In this document: positions 53,349 to 64,000 of the stretch, in pieces
Layout: each line of letters begins with the position of its first letter
How positions within the stretch are numbered: the stretch's first letter is position 1
Assembly: GCA_037576195.1 (NCBI GenBank)
Contig: CM075101.1
Span: 2,852,001 to 2,916,000 of the forward strand
Origin: Phytoseiulus persimilis
Taxonomy: Eukaryota > Arthropoda > Arachnida > Mesostigmata > Phytoseiidae
DNA length: 64,000 nucleotides
Direction: 5' to 3'
Translations under genes and position numbers: made by a program
The notes under the pieces: model-generated
What the model was told of the DNA's origin: nothing
What the model saw: the letters and a program-made list of their open reading frames with translations, nothing else
Databases searched by the model: none

Positions 53349-54335
53349 GGGCCTGCCGGGATAACATGGAAGGAATCGGCCCCCATCAAAAAAAATAGAT
53401 TTTTGGAAACTTAAATTCTCATATCTCGAGAACCAGAGGAGCTACAGCGCCGATAATAAAAAAACGTTGTGAAGCTCTTTCCAAGGGCTATCGAACGCTG
53501 TAGGCAGCGGGTCCGGAAAAACACTTTTCTAGTCGAGGAAAATGAAAAAGTTGGTTGGTCCTATCCATGGTCAGCTCGCAGGGCAAGTTCCATCCTGATC
53601 CGAGTTTGCGGGGCCGAGATATCAACAGTTGAACATCGGCGATGAAGCGGTTTTTTCCCCAGATCGTTCCCGGCATCACCCCTCCCAGACTCGGAAAAGT
53701 GTGCTCAGATTGGTCGCTGACCATACTGACTCACTGACCATACTTCCTGAGGGTCGATCGGAGTGATTTCGGGACCAATCTGATCAGACTTTTCCAAGTC
53801 TGGTAAGGTGACTCTGGGACCAATCTGAGCACACTTTTCCATGTCTGGAAGGGTGATCCTGGACCAATCTGAGCATACTTTGACGAGTCTGGGAGGGTCA
53901 TTTCGATCGATCTGACCATGATTCCAGAAAGATGACTTGATTCGATGACTTCTATCCATTTTATGCTGGGTTTCAAGCGAGTTCTAGGGGGGAAACCGCT
54001 TCATCGTCGATGTTCAACTGTTGATATCTCGGTCCCGCAAACTCGGATCGGGATGAAACTTGCCCTGCGAGTAGACCGACGGATAGGAGTACTTTTAGCG
54101 ATATCTGAGAAAGTGGTCAGCCTTCTCCTCCCGGGTAATCCAACCAACTTTTTCATTTCCCTCGACTAGAAAAGTGTCTTCCGGGACCCGCTGCTACAGC
54201 GTTCGATAGCCCTTGAAAATAGCTTCACAACGGTTTTTTCATCGGCGCTGTAGCTCCACTGGTTCTCGAGATATGAGCATTTTAAGTTTCCAAAAATCGA
54301 TTTTTTCTAGTGGGGGCGCTTATCCCGGCAGCCCC
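53349..54335. mobile_element. Foldback element of a second type, with minisatellite centre
   Basis: About 987 bp with ends GGGCCTGCCGGGATAA and, inverted, TTATCCCGGCAGCCCC. Arms of roughly 320 bp (53349-53665 and about 53975-54335) are inverted copies; both contain AGCTACAGCGCCGATRA and the AACTGTTGATATC block. The centre (53690-53935) is a degenerate run of the 45-bp minisatellite. No transposase and no clear target duplication were seen. It splits the Copia-2 integrase. Confidence 0.8.
53690..53935. repeat. Degenerate 45-bp minisatellite inside foldback element
   Basis: Four to five units with GGGACCAATCTGAKCA and CTTTTCCAAGTCTGG phrases, the same order as in the large array at 20557-28107. 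Confidence 0.8.
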
Positions 54336-54690
54336 TTTCGGTGAACTTCTAGTAGGCTGACCTTCTTTTTATCTTCGGCCTGGTTTCCCTCCGCGATGTA
54401 GTTTGCGGAGATGATGTAAAGACCATTCTTGCGCTCGGCAGAAATGCTGTGTCCGTCGCGGGAGATCTCTCAGGTTTGATACTGATATCAAAAACCGTCA
54501 TCTCGCGAGTTTGGAAGCCGACAGAGGTCGTTGCGTAGCCTTGGAAAGTACAGCACCTCTTTCAGCACTATGGTGCATGGAATTCCATTCACCATGAGAC
54601 CGAGACCAACAGTTCCATAGCCTGGTGAGCTTAGGGTCCTGGAACCGCCTAGTCTGATCTCCCGTAGCTGAGGCGTGTAGTTGGTCATAT
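54336..54690 (-). pseudogene. Copia-2 protease/integrase junction
   Basis: MTNYTPQLREIRLGGSRTLS, GIPCTIVLKEVLYFPRLRND and then a degraded stretch. This aligns with the Copia-1 region GGSNTLSAQGSG...KDALYVPRLRRNL. It begins right at the Gypsy-2 LTR. Confidence 0.78.
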
Positions 54691-55100
54691 TGTAACGAGG
54701 TTTCCGCTATCTGCTAAAGCTCGTCCGCATGGGCGTCCTAGCGACCTGGGGGATGGATAGGCCGTCGCTCCTAGAGTAAGTAGGCGAACTTACTCGGACA
54801 CAATTCGGGGACGCGGAAGGGCGAGGTCGGATGGGTCTTGGGACGCTGTCAGGGTCAAAGATGGGACGCTGGGTCTCTTCACGACAATTCTCCGAGCGGA
54901 GCTGACTCTCCAACTCTGGACGTCTCTTCTTATTCATTTCCTCCTTACAAGAACTCTTTCCTCATGAATCCCGGCTCTGTCTCTCATTGGACGGGGTGTC
55001 GGCGCTCTTCCTCTTTGATCTCTAGCCTCGCGCCTGCACTCTCGAATGTGATGTCGGTCTCGCCGTCCGCACATGTTGCACATGTATCTACTCTGTTCGG
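54691..55100 (-). repeat. Gypsy-2 3' LTR
   Basis: Nearly identical to 60194-60604. In element orientation it ends CCTCGTTACA. It also encodes the last ~55 codons of the integrase frame. Confidence 0.88.
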
Positions 55101-56440
55101 ACTCTTCTGATGGGGTCTCTGGTCGAAACTGTTTCAGGCGGTCGATGTGTACAATTTCTCGATGCCTGGTCCTTCCCGCCAGTACCGCCGAGTCTTTAGG
55201 TTCTATTTCTACGTCTACCTGGCCTAACTTCCTAGTTACAATGTAAGGTCCAAACCACCTACGATCAGCTTGTCCGACAAGCCGGGTTTTCTCACGGGCG
55301 TGTACAGCATGACCTCGCTGCCCACCGGGAAGCTCTGGGTTTTCTCGTTGAAAGTTCTTGCGATGTTTTTCTCTTTCGCTTGGTCGGCCAGTTCTTTTGC
55401 GAGTTCCCTTGCCATTTTCACGCGTCCCAGCATTCGTTCTGTGTAGAGCGTCCTTGGGTCTTCCGTGGTATCCGCCAGTTGTGGCATTCCTACATCGAAT
55501 ATCGTTCGCGGTTCCCTTCCATGTACCAGCATGAAGGGTGAGTGCTTCGTCGACTCCTGAGGGCGGTATTGTACGCAAACACCACGTGAGGCAGAATCTG
55601 GTCCCAGTTGTCCTGATCTCTGTTCAGGTACTTGCTGATCATGTCTCGATTGTCCTGTGCGACCTTTCCGTTAGTCCGTTGGTCGCCGGGTGATAACCCG
55701 TTGTCCGTCGGTGTTCTAACCGGTAGACCGTGTTCACCTCTCGTAACAAGTGAGACATGAACGCTTGGCCTTGGTCGCTGATGAGGACTCTCGGGACACC
55801 ATGCTGCGAGAACACTCTGTTCACCAGGAAGTTGGCCACCTCTCTGGCTGTCCCATCTGGAAGCGGTTCGGCGATCAAGAATTTGTTAGATGGTCGATAG
55901 CCGTTACTACTACTCGGTTCCCTTGCTGAGACTGGTTGAACGAGATGAGGTCGATTCCAATGGTGTGGAACGGCTCGGTGGGCGTCGTGACGTGCTGCAA
56001 GTTCTGTTGGGGTCCGGTTTTTTGCGTTGCGGCGTTGGCACTCGAAACACGAATAGACAAATTCTTTCGTGTCCCGGTACATTCCTGGCAGAAGTAGCGG
56101 AGTGACAGTCGTCCGTATGTCTTCGCCAGGCCATGTGGCCGGATTGCAGGTGGTCGTGTGCCCCTGCGAGCGCTTCCTGTCTTAGTGGGAGTGGAAGTAC
56201 GATTAGTCTCTCTTCTCCGTTGGGGCCGAAGTTTCGTTTGTACAGGACGTCCTCGTGGATCTCGTATTGGTGGACTTTTCCGGCCAGGTCGAATAGGCGC
56301 CTCAGCCTTGGGTCTCCCCGCTGCAACCTTGCCAGGTCAGCCGGCTCGGCTCGACGCTCGGGGGCGTTTTTCTGGTCCGATGTGATCGCCGTGACTCTTT
56401 GCATCGGGTACCGGGACAGACAGTCAGCGGTCTGCATGCT
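54934..56440 (-). pseudogene. Gypsy-2 integrase with C-terminal CCHC-like extension
   Basis: H2C2 region: HDHLQSGHMAWRR (His) and YSCFECQRRNAKNR (C-x2-C). The catalytic part has LISDQGQAFMSHLL (Asp) and RTTGYHPATNGLTERSHRTI (Glu). The first Asp region (IGIDLISFNQS) is in another frame. C-terminal: REKTRLVGQADRRWFGPYIV and HIDRLKQFRPETPSEESEQ, then MCNMCGRRDRHHIREC, a C-x2-C-xn-H-x3-C motif that lies inside the LTR. At least three frameshifts (near 56400, 56050, 55600). Confidence 0.82.
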
Positions 56441-57680
56441 TTCTTCCTGCTTTGTAAACTATGTTGATGTCGAACTCCTGCAGCTTCAGGGCCCACCGCG
56501 CGAGTCTTCCCGAGAGATCTCTTGCCGACATGAGGTGGCATAGTGCGTTGTGGTCCGTGATTACCGTGATGGGGCGCCCGTACATATAAGGGCGGAATAC
56601 CTGCGTGCTCCACACGATGCCGAGACATTCCTTCTCCGACGTAGAGTAGTTCTGCTCGGCCTTCGTTAGTGTGCGGCTGGCGTATGTCACCACAGCTGTC
56701 GCGTTGTCCTTGTCACGTCGTTGTGTCAGAATAAGCCCGATTCCATATCCGCTGGCATCCGAATGCACCGTCACCGGTTTCTTGGGGTCGAAGGGCACCA
56801 GGAGTGGAGGTGAGATGAGCGCCTCCTGAGTCTCTCGAATGCTGAATTTGCGCCTCTCCCCACTCGAACGGGTCTCCTTCGTTGTGAGCGGCGTGCTGGG
56901 CCTAGCGATTTTGCGAAGTCTGGAATAATCGCCTGTAGAATGAGTCAAAGACCAACGAGAACTTCTCACTCCTTGAGGCTCTTGGGCAACCGGGAACGAC
57001 CTCACTGCCTCGATCTTCGCTGGGGTCTGGAAGCACGCCCTCGGTATTGATAGAGTGCCCAAGCAGCTGGAGTTTACCTTCCTTGCGAGATGGCATTTCT
57101 TGAGATTCAACGACAGATTCGCCTCGTCCAAGCATCCCAACACGTCTTCCAGCCGTTCGGTTGTGCTCTTTCCAGGTCGGCCGAACACGCAGACGTCGTC
57201 CAGGTAGACGAGGCAGGAGTACCATTTCCTGCCCCTGAGAACCGTATCCATCAGCCTCTCGAACGTCGCTGGGGCTTCCGGTCAATCCGAACGGCCAGTC
57301 GGTTGAACTCGTACAAACCCGTCGTTTGTGATGAATGCCGTCTTTTCTCTGTCCTGCTCCGCCACTGCGCACTGGTAGGTATCCTTGCTTGAGGTCGAGG
57401 GACGAGAAGAACTGGGCTCCGGAGAGACAGTCCAGGGCGTCGTCTATCTCGGGGTATTGCGTAGACGTCCTTCTTTGTTACCTTGTTCAGCTCCCGGTAG
57501 TCCACGCAGAATCTGTACTCCCCTGTCTTCTTTTTCACCAGCACAACCGGGGAGCACCACGGGCTGCTCGACTCGCGGATGATTCCCTCCCTTCAGAATC
57601 CGCTTCACCTCCGTCGCCATGGCCTCTCGCTCGATCGGGGCGTATCTTCGGTTGTACCTGCGGGACACCGGTGCGGACTC
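56424..57680 (-). pseudogene. Gypsy-2 reverse transcriptase and RNase H
   Basis: [40 protein letters not shown], a broken motif A region (57340-57470), [29 protein letters not shown] (Y-L-D-D) and LSLNLKKCHLARKV. After a frameshifted patch: PVTVHSDASGYGIGLILTQR and YSTSEKECLGIVWSTQVFRP (RNase H), then LQEFDINIVYKAGRKHADR. Confidence 0.87.
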
Positions 57681-59780
57681 GCCTGTTTGGATGCGGTGTA
57701 GTGCCTTCGTTGTCAGGCGGGGCGGCTCGTTTTCGGGCCGGGAGGAGGCCAGGGAATTTCAGGATGATGTTTTCGTATCTCCTGTCTCTGGGATTCCTGC
57801 AAGTTGTGTGTTGATTGCTCTCCTCGATTTGTTCTACAAGGTGGGCTTTGTTTACCTCGGCGCTGCGACTGGCGAGGGTGCACTGTTTCCCTTGTCGCCT
57901 TTCTTCCGGGCGCGTTCGCTTCAACGTGAACACTCGGGTGGCTGATGATGCTGGAACCCGTGTGCCACCGTCATGTCCTCTGGGATTGTCGCGCGGCTGT
58001 CTGAGACGTTGCTGATCCATATGTTCGCCCGTCCACTATCTTATATCTATTATACAGTTTGCCAAGCTGAGCTGCTGGCTTCTTCTGAGGGGACTCGCTT
58101 GCGGAGATGCTGTAGGACCGTCCGTTCGCGCAGCATCTCCCTTGATTATTCTTATTGGATTTTGGCACAAGAAGTTGGTGGGATGGCCACCGTCTGGCTT
58201 GCAATTAGTTTCCTTCCTGTGGACGCGTCTGTGAACGGTCGGGCTCTATTGTGCTCATAATTAGTGAATTCGAATCTAAATTCTCCGTCCTAAGGTTCAG
58301 CCTTGCTCCGTACGTTATGAGGAAAATCGGCTCCTAATTAATATCTACTGGCAAGCCTGGAACGACAACAAATTCATAGGGGCGGGAGTCGTATTTATTG
58401 GTGGCGACCTGCAGCATACACTTCGATTCCCTTTGAAGGCCGACTCCGTTCGCCGCTACTGGGCTTGGTCCGTCTTCTTCCGTGAGTCCGAAACGCACTT
58501 TTTTCGGGGCATTAGGTCGGCGTTGACACAAGACACGTCTGCTCCCAAGTCAAGGAGGGCCGTGCAAGTTCCGATACCTCGGACTGTCACCTCTGCCTGA
58601 TTCCGGTTGCGGATCGCCGATGTGCTCCTGTCCCTGCAACTTAGGACAGTCGGCGACCTTCGTTTCCCCTGTCTCGGGCTGGCTGGGCTGCGGTGTTCCC
58701 TGGGGATTCCGGGGCTCTGCGTCCTGCGGGGGTTGAAGTTTCGTGGCCTGGCTGACGGGATTCCGTTCGCCCTGTCGCGGCAGTGTTTCACAACATGGCC
58801 AATCCGGTCGCAGTAGTTGCAGATCGGCCTGTTGTCGAAGGTTCGCCGGTCCTCCTCAAAATTTCGACGGAACGGTGAGACGCTCTTGGTCGAACTGCGC
58901 CTGGGTGCTGGAGCCGCGTAGCGGTTTCCTTCCGTTCGGACGGGACTCTCGTGCGACGGGTGGTCGGCGGGCGTCTGGATCGCCGCAATTGCTTGGGCCG
59001 TGCGGGTGGGTCTGACGGTGCGTCCCGCGCGTGTTTGGAGGCGCACCCTCGAGGAACTTCCCGCAGTCGGTCCAGGTTGCGTGTTGCTCCCGCGGCGGCG
59101 ACAATCGGAGAACTCGGCCTCTGGGATCGAGTTGCTGAAATACGCGATGATTTCTTTCGTCGGGCATGCGGTTGTCGACCTGGAAACAGAGCCATTGGGA
59201 CGTGTTCGAGGTGGTCCAACAGCGGCTGTCTCGTCCCAGAGGGAGCGTCGTAGCTGAAGTTTCGCCTTGGCTGCCTTTCCGATGTCGAAGCGCCTCAGAA
59301 AGGCCCGCTTGAAGGTCCTTCCACGTGCCCACCGGCCCTGCATGTTCTCGGCCCACTGGAGGGCTACTCCGGTCATGTAGAGGTCCCACCGCCCGGGATC
59401 CGGAACGCCGTCGTCCCAACCGTTTCATGGCACTGCGGCGGTCTCGTACTGCCTTGAATCCCCTCGCGGGCAGTCGTCCGATGGCCGCGGTATTTTTCGG
59501 GTCCCGGGTCATCCTCACCTTGTGCGGTAGGGATGTTGATGAACGCGCGCTGTCGTTCCTCCGGGTCGTTGGTCTGTCCCCTGACGGCATCTGGGGGCGT
59601 GCGGTTGTCTGGACGGCTCCCACGAGGCTGGCTTGGCTGGACTGTGCACAATTCCCTGTCTGCGGGTTGGTAACTGTTCCGTCGGTAGCAGTCTGTGTTC
59701 CGCCAGGTGTCGTCTCTTAGGCTGTGCCGCGCCTCGGCCGGCGGTTGCGCTCCACTTTCCCGCCTGCGTGTGCTGGTCAT
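57681..59780 (-). pseudogene. Gypsy-2 gag and protease
   Basis: Arg/Pro-rich N-terminus from about 59780 (MTSTRRRESGAQPPAEA); Gag core TGVALQWAENMQGRWA and FKRAFLRRFDIGKAAKAKL. Knuckle CNYCDRIGHVVKHC. Protease-like CTALLDLGADVSCVNADLM, where the active-site triplet is D-L-G instead of D-T/S-G. A poorly conserved stretch (57700-58330) leads to RT. Frames overlap and shift repeatedly. Confidence 0.75.
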
Positions 59781-60193
59781 CTTTCGCGTTTGTTCGGGTC
59801 TCTAAGGGTCAATGTATGTTTGGGTCGGGCGTTAGGGTCGCTGAAAGGGTGGGGGGCGGTGCTGGGGCACTGTGGTTACTCTAGGGTCCTTCTAGGCTTG
59901 CCTTACATTTTGTCCTATCTTTTCTAATTTTAAGGAAATATCCGTTGTCTCTCGGTCCATAAGCAACAATTGTGCTTGGGGCACTGGATTGGGTAAGATT
60001 AGTGAGCTGCGCTGGCGCTCTATTGCGCTCCTCCCCGAGGGGTGACGCGGCAGTTTCACTCTTCGCAAAAGAAGTTTGTCTTCTGGCACGAAAGACCACG
60101 GGTATTGGGCTGTTGCTCTATCGATGCTCCTCCTAGCACGGTTTACACGTTATTTCGATCGACGTAGGGCGGATCGATCGCATCTCCACCAAC

Positions 60194-60604
60194 TGTAACG
60201 AGGTGTTCCGCTATCGGCTAAAGCTCGTCCGCAGGGCGTCCTAGCGACCTGGGATGGATAGGCCGTCGCTCCTAGAGTAAGTAGGCGAACTTACTCGGAC
60301 ACAATTCGGGGACGCGGAAGGGCGATGTCGGATGGGGTCTTGGGACGCTGTCGGGGTCAAAGATGGGACGCTGGGTCTCTTCACAACAATTCTCCGAGCG
60401 GAGCTGACTCTCCAACTCTGGATGTCTCTTTTTATTCATTTCCTCCTTACAAGAACTCTTTCCTCATGAATCCCGGCTCTGTCTCTCATTGGACGGGGTG
60501 TCGGCGCTCTTCCTCTTTGATCTCTAGCCTCTGCGCCTGCACTCTCGAATGTTGATGTCGGTCTCGCCGTCCGCACATGTTGCACATGTATCTACTCTGT
60601 TCGG
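60194..60604 (-). repeat. Gypsy-2 5' LTR
   Basis: Matches 54691-55100 over its whole length with a few indels. Confidence 0.88.
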
Positions 60605-60630
60605 CCTCTGGCTGCCAGTTCAAAAGTTAT

Positions 60631-61884
60631 CTAGCGTCTCCAGATGGTTCCGCCTTGCAGTGGTGCCGCCTGGTCGGGGGTTCCGCCAAACTCCGTGACA
60701 ATATTAACCCTGCTGTGGGTCATATGAAAGTTGGATCCGCTATCAACGGGATATTGGTTGTCGATGGTGACAGAGTGTGATTCTGCCACCGCTATCTCGC
60801 AGTTGAGGGCTTCGATGGCACGCACTAGGGTGTGGTTGGCACTTGCCTGACGTTGTTTTTTCGGCGGTTAAATGGTCGTCGTCCACCCTGGTTGGCTCTG
60901 GAGCGAGATGTTTGTCGTTGAGCCTGTCTGGGTTCTTGTTCTGCCGAGGAGCCCGACACTGAGCAATCAGATGACCTGATCGTCCGCAATTGTAACAGGT
61001 CCTCTCGGTGGTGCTCGTGGTGGTCCTATTGACGCTGGTCTTTCGGTGGTAGGTGTTCCGGCGTCGTCTTTCCATAGGAAGTATGGAGCCTTGGAGAACA
61101 GAGCCGTTATCTCATTCACGGTCGTGGTTGCCACGTCGGAGGGCTTCACTCTCGATGGCTGCCATGAGATGAGCAGAGATTTTCCTGAGTCCTCCCTGGC
61201 TGTGAACGCTTGTTTGAAAGGTTCCCATGATGACGGGAGGCTGGCCAGTAGTATGGTGATCTTCATATCCTGTGGGATCTTGTATCCCTAGTGTCGCGTT
61301 GTGTCCCGAAATCTGTTGAAGCGGAACAGGATGTCTCCGGCTGATTGTTTTTGTTGATATTCGTAGCCCATCAGTTTGGTGAGGGCCAACTGTTTCAGTC
61401 CTCCGCTGGTAACTTCGAACTTCTCAGTAATCAGTCTCCACATTCAGCGGCTCGATGTCGGAGAAACCGAGATACCGCCAGGGCCGTTTGGATTGATGCA
61501 AATGGGGTGCACCTTCCCGCTCGTATCCTGCCTCATACTTCTGTTGTTGTTGTGCCGCCTCCTTGGGGTCTGTTCCCGGTGGAGGTGGAATCAGCTTTCC
61601 GGTTGTTATTATACATCGAGGGCATACGGGTCTGCATCCAACGCTGCGTAAATCATTACTTTCCATGCTGTGAAGTTCGAGCCATCAAGTTTTAGAACGA
61701 CGAGTCTTGGTTCCGATGTTTTGTTCCGATGTTCGAGTGCGTTGAAGCCTACATCCTCCTTGTTGTTCTTCTTTCAGGCCGTCAGTGTATCTTCTTGAGG
61801 GTCCTTGCATGTCGTCACCTAAGTCACTATAGCCGTGGGAGCTGGTGAATCTTCCGGTACTCGGGGACTCTCCATTGGATCCAT
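60631..61884 (-). pseudogene. Copia-2 gag and protease start
   Basis: ATG 61884, in the context ATCGAAGATGGATCC. After frameshifts: KLDGSNFTAWKVMIYAALDA (Gag entry), ITILLASLPSSWEPFKQAFT, CYNCGRSGHLIAQC (CCHC) and NQYPVDSGSNFHMTHSRVN (protease D-S-G with the H-M-T motif). The frame is lost at the Gypsy-2 border. Confidence 0.8.
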
Positions 61885-61924
61885 CTTCGATGTTAGAGCG
61901 TTGCACTGATGAGACACCACACTA

Positions 61925-62354
61925 GAGAGTCACACACTTTCACAATATACTTTCCGAGACGTCGTGTCCGTAGATTCGATCGTGCTGATAACGAATGTTG
62001 GATTTCAGTCCTCGTGTGCTTAGTCGGTGGACACTCAATCTGGAAGTATAGTCTGTGTTCTGGAAGATCACGGCACGAAATAAAGAGACAGGGGTCTGTT
62101 CCTGGTACTCAGCTCCTCCTGGGCCTTGGCCTTTATTGTGTGTATGTATCCCAAAACAGGAGTGTGGGTTTTGCATGAGCCGAAGGCAGATGGCCTTCGG
62201 CTCAGGGTACTTATAATTATGAGATACTGCTGTACTGTATCTCCCAGTGAGGGCTTGTCAGCCCACGGTACTGTATTACCGCCCTGTATACCACTAAGAT
62301 GATCGTCTGAACTAAGAGTGTTTCAGATACCAGAAACGGAGTGATATTTCAACA
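61925..62354 (-). repeat. Probable Copia-2 5' LTR
   Basis: In element orientation it begins TGTTGAAATATCACTCC. It has TTATAAGTACC (62206-62216), followed immediately by a perfect hairpin (GAGCCGAAGGC-loop-GCCTTCGGCTC, 62177-62203), and AATAAA-type sequence (TTTATTTCGTG, near 62085). It ends before TGGTGTCTCATCAG, the likely primer site, about 35 bp upstream of the gag ATG. There is no second LTR to confirm the edges. Confidence 0.5.
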
Positions 62355-64000
62355 GGATGGAAAGTAAATCTATCCCAGAAAGATATAGGAAACACAAGAA
62401 GCGAAGAGGCACGATAGACTATATATGTATCACACTGCCTGATAGGGAAAACTTAACAAGGAAGCTGACAACTAGATTGGGATGAATCGAGGTCGTGGAT
62501 TCCGGAATCTGTCAACCGTTTCCTCGGATTCGCTCTAGTTTTTTCGTTATTCCGAGTTTTCAGGTTTTCGGAGATTTTTTCATGTTGGACTTTTCATCTC
62601 TGCTCCTGTCAGATCTGAATGAAAATTTGGGAGCACATGGACCCATAACTGAACTATCTCTGGTGGAAATTTCGTGCCATCCGGAGCCATGGCCCTGAGC
62701 TAGAAGAGATCAGAAGTCATATTTCGTCGTTGAGCACCGAAAAGTTGCCCCCACTTCGGCCGAAAACGAGAAAACCATAGCACCCACAGCCGAATTCCGT
62801 TGAGCTCTCTGATAGGGAATCCAATCATGAACATTTTAGGACAAATAATTTGGTCGACCAGAGCCAATGAACGCAAGGCATAGGCTTCTCGATGGTTCAT
62901 TGAGTCAATGAAAACAGGGTTGCCGGAGAGCTTTCGGATTTGAGGTCCATCTTAAAGAGTATAGGAACTTAGGAACTTTGCCCGTGGTGTTTACCACATG
63001 GACGCATCTTCAGAGGCTATACGACATTTGGACCAGGATCGAATGTGGATGAATGCATTCGGGCTGTCGGACGAGAAGGTTCTGTGACGCGCTGAATTGA
63101 AAAACTGTAGGGGGCTGAGCAGCGTTCCGTGGCACATGCGGCAAAGCGGAGATGGTTGGGTAGAACCACGGTAAGAATGAATACGTTGCATGGTGCACCA
63201 TGGAACACAAAAGACCTTACGCGCCACTGAAGCGAAGAAGACAGAATCTTGCAATTGTTGAATGCAGATGAACGGGGGAAAATGGGCGTTCTGAGTTGCC
63301 ATACATAGTTAGCAAGACGGAGTCTGGGTTTCACTAATTGTTGAGCTTGGCCCTCGGCGGACGGAACGAGAACCAGGATCACATGCGTTACCAAGCACTG
63401 TTTCGGAGGCTAACACAGTTTCTATTCGAGATACAGTCTTGCACTAAGAGAAAAATCTACGCGGCAAGGACGGAGTCGGTAGAAACGTAGTCAAGCATGA
63501 CAGGATCCGCAGTCGGCTTCCGCAAGGACGTCTGTGAACCAGTCGCCTAGTCGGGGGAATTCAACCGCTAGGCCGTCAGAAGCGGATTAGCAATGATCGA
63601 ATTTAGAAGTCTGTTGCCGCCATCTCGACAATACCGCGGTGACTGAGCGCTGCTCGCACCCTGCTGCTCTTCAATTTGGCGCATCGCAGCACCTTGTCGC
63701 TGACAGCCCCGAATGCATCCATGCACACTCAATCCTGGTCCAAATGTCGTATACCCATGCAGAGATGGATTTCAGAACAACGGAACAACGGCGTGCACTG
63801 CAACGTTATGGGCCTATGCTTCAGCATACGTTGTAACAACGTGTGCTGAGTCTATGGGAATTCCCGTGGTGGAAGAACGGGGGGTTGGGAATGAAAAAAA
63901 ACGAAGTTTTTCGACGCGAGAATGGAGACAACATTGACGATGATCTTTGCTGAAAGTATGAGCCGAATGTGAGCGCCCCATCTGCTTTTGAGGAGGGCGG
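62355..64000. other. Non-coding sequence with an inverted repeat
   Basis: No gene recognised. 62990-63140 and 63625-63760 are inverted copies of each other (GTATACGACATTTGGACCAG, GAATGCATTCGGG, GAGCAGCG), about 80% alike by eye, 490 bp apart. They may be the arms of another non-autonomous element. Confidence 0.45.

Larger units (their letters stand above)
54691..60604 (-). mobile_element. Gypsy-2 LTR retrotransposon
   Basis: 5.9 kb, minus strand, flanked by ~410-bp LTRs (54691-55100 and 60194-60604), with primer-site sequence TTGGTGGAGATGCG just inside the right LTR. Internal order is gag with CCHC, protease, RT, RNase H, H2C2 integrase and a C-terminal domain that runs into the 3' LTR. Several frameshifts. 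No clear target duplication, so flanks may have rearranged. Confidence 0.88.
49722..62354 (-). mobile_element. Copia-2 LTR retrotransposon (split by two elements)
   Basis: Minus-strand Copia of a different lineage from Copia-1. A probable 5' LTR lies at 61925-62354, gag at 60743-61884, protease and integrase both sides of Gypsy-2 (54691-60604) and of a foldback element (53349-54335), then RT, RNase H and an envelope-like gene (50100-50537). The 3' end is uncertain. Confidence 0.75.

Noticed and set aside
1-64000. CRISPR arrays, rRNA and tRNA genes
   Set aside because: Repeats present are head-to-tail without unique spacers; no conserved rRNA blocks or tRNA cloverleaf arms were recognised by eye.

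Overview
This is a eukaryotic, almost certainly arthropod, window of about 50% GC made largely of mobile elements. The evidence is metazoan-type BEL/Pao, Copia, Gypsy, CR1/L2-like LINE, R2-like LINE, Tigger, mariner, hAT, MULE and Merlin elements, AATAAA polyadenylation signals, GTGAGT splice donors and single-exon host-gene structure. A chelicerate (mite-like) source is possible but is inference only. The one gene that looks like an intact host gene is a single-exon F-box protein at 18481-20349. No rRNA, tRNA or CRISPR was recognised.

Layout. 330-1220: Merlin/ISXO2 transposase (minus). 1881-3080: MULE transposase relic. 4640-9310: LINE family A copy 1 (minus), split by a foldback element (5690-6633) and a hAT MITE (6802-7882, perfect 8-bp TSD). 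9735-10395: BEL integrase scrap. 10662-14523: R2-like LINE with a restriction-like endonuclease (minus). 15142-16461: BEL reverse-transcriptase scrap joined to a LINE tail. 18481-20349: F-box gene. 20557-28107: a 45-bp minisatellite array into which a complete BEL/Pao element (20953-27611, 5-bp TSD ACTTC) has inserted. 28215-49445: LINE-A copy 2, host to a hAT fragment and to Gypsy-1 (32481-49350). Gypsy-1 contains Copia-1 (34259-42101, TSD GGATG) and a mariner (43365-48226). The mariner holds a Tigger, a second foldback copy and a LINE scrap. 49722-62354: Copia-2 (minus), split by a second kind of foldback element (53349-54335) and by Gypsy-2 (54691-60604). 62355-64000: non-coding sequence with an inverted repeat.

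Most interesting result. Between pol and the 3' LTR, two unrelated LTR retrotransposons carry extra genes. The BEL element has a GC-rich antisense gene with a TATAAAA box, a probable 43-bp intron and an AATAAA signal 15 nt past its stop. Copia-1 has a sense gene for a secreted-type, Cys-rich, single-pass membrane protein (envelope-like), conserved in the clearly different Copia-2. Copia-1 also has two antisense genes. One is a compact spliced gene for a small membrane protein (perfect TATA box, GTGAGT...CAG intron, stop codon inside AATAAA). The other is a decayed mucin-like membrane protein gene. These accessory genes are intact or nearly so although gag-pol in the same elements is broken. 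Convergent accessory-gene cassettes behind pol in Copia and BEL/Pao elements are the best candidate here for an undescribed system.
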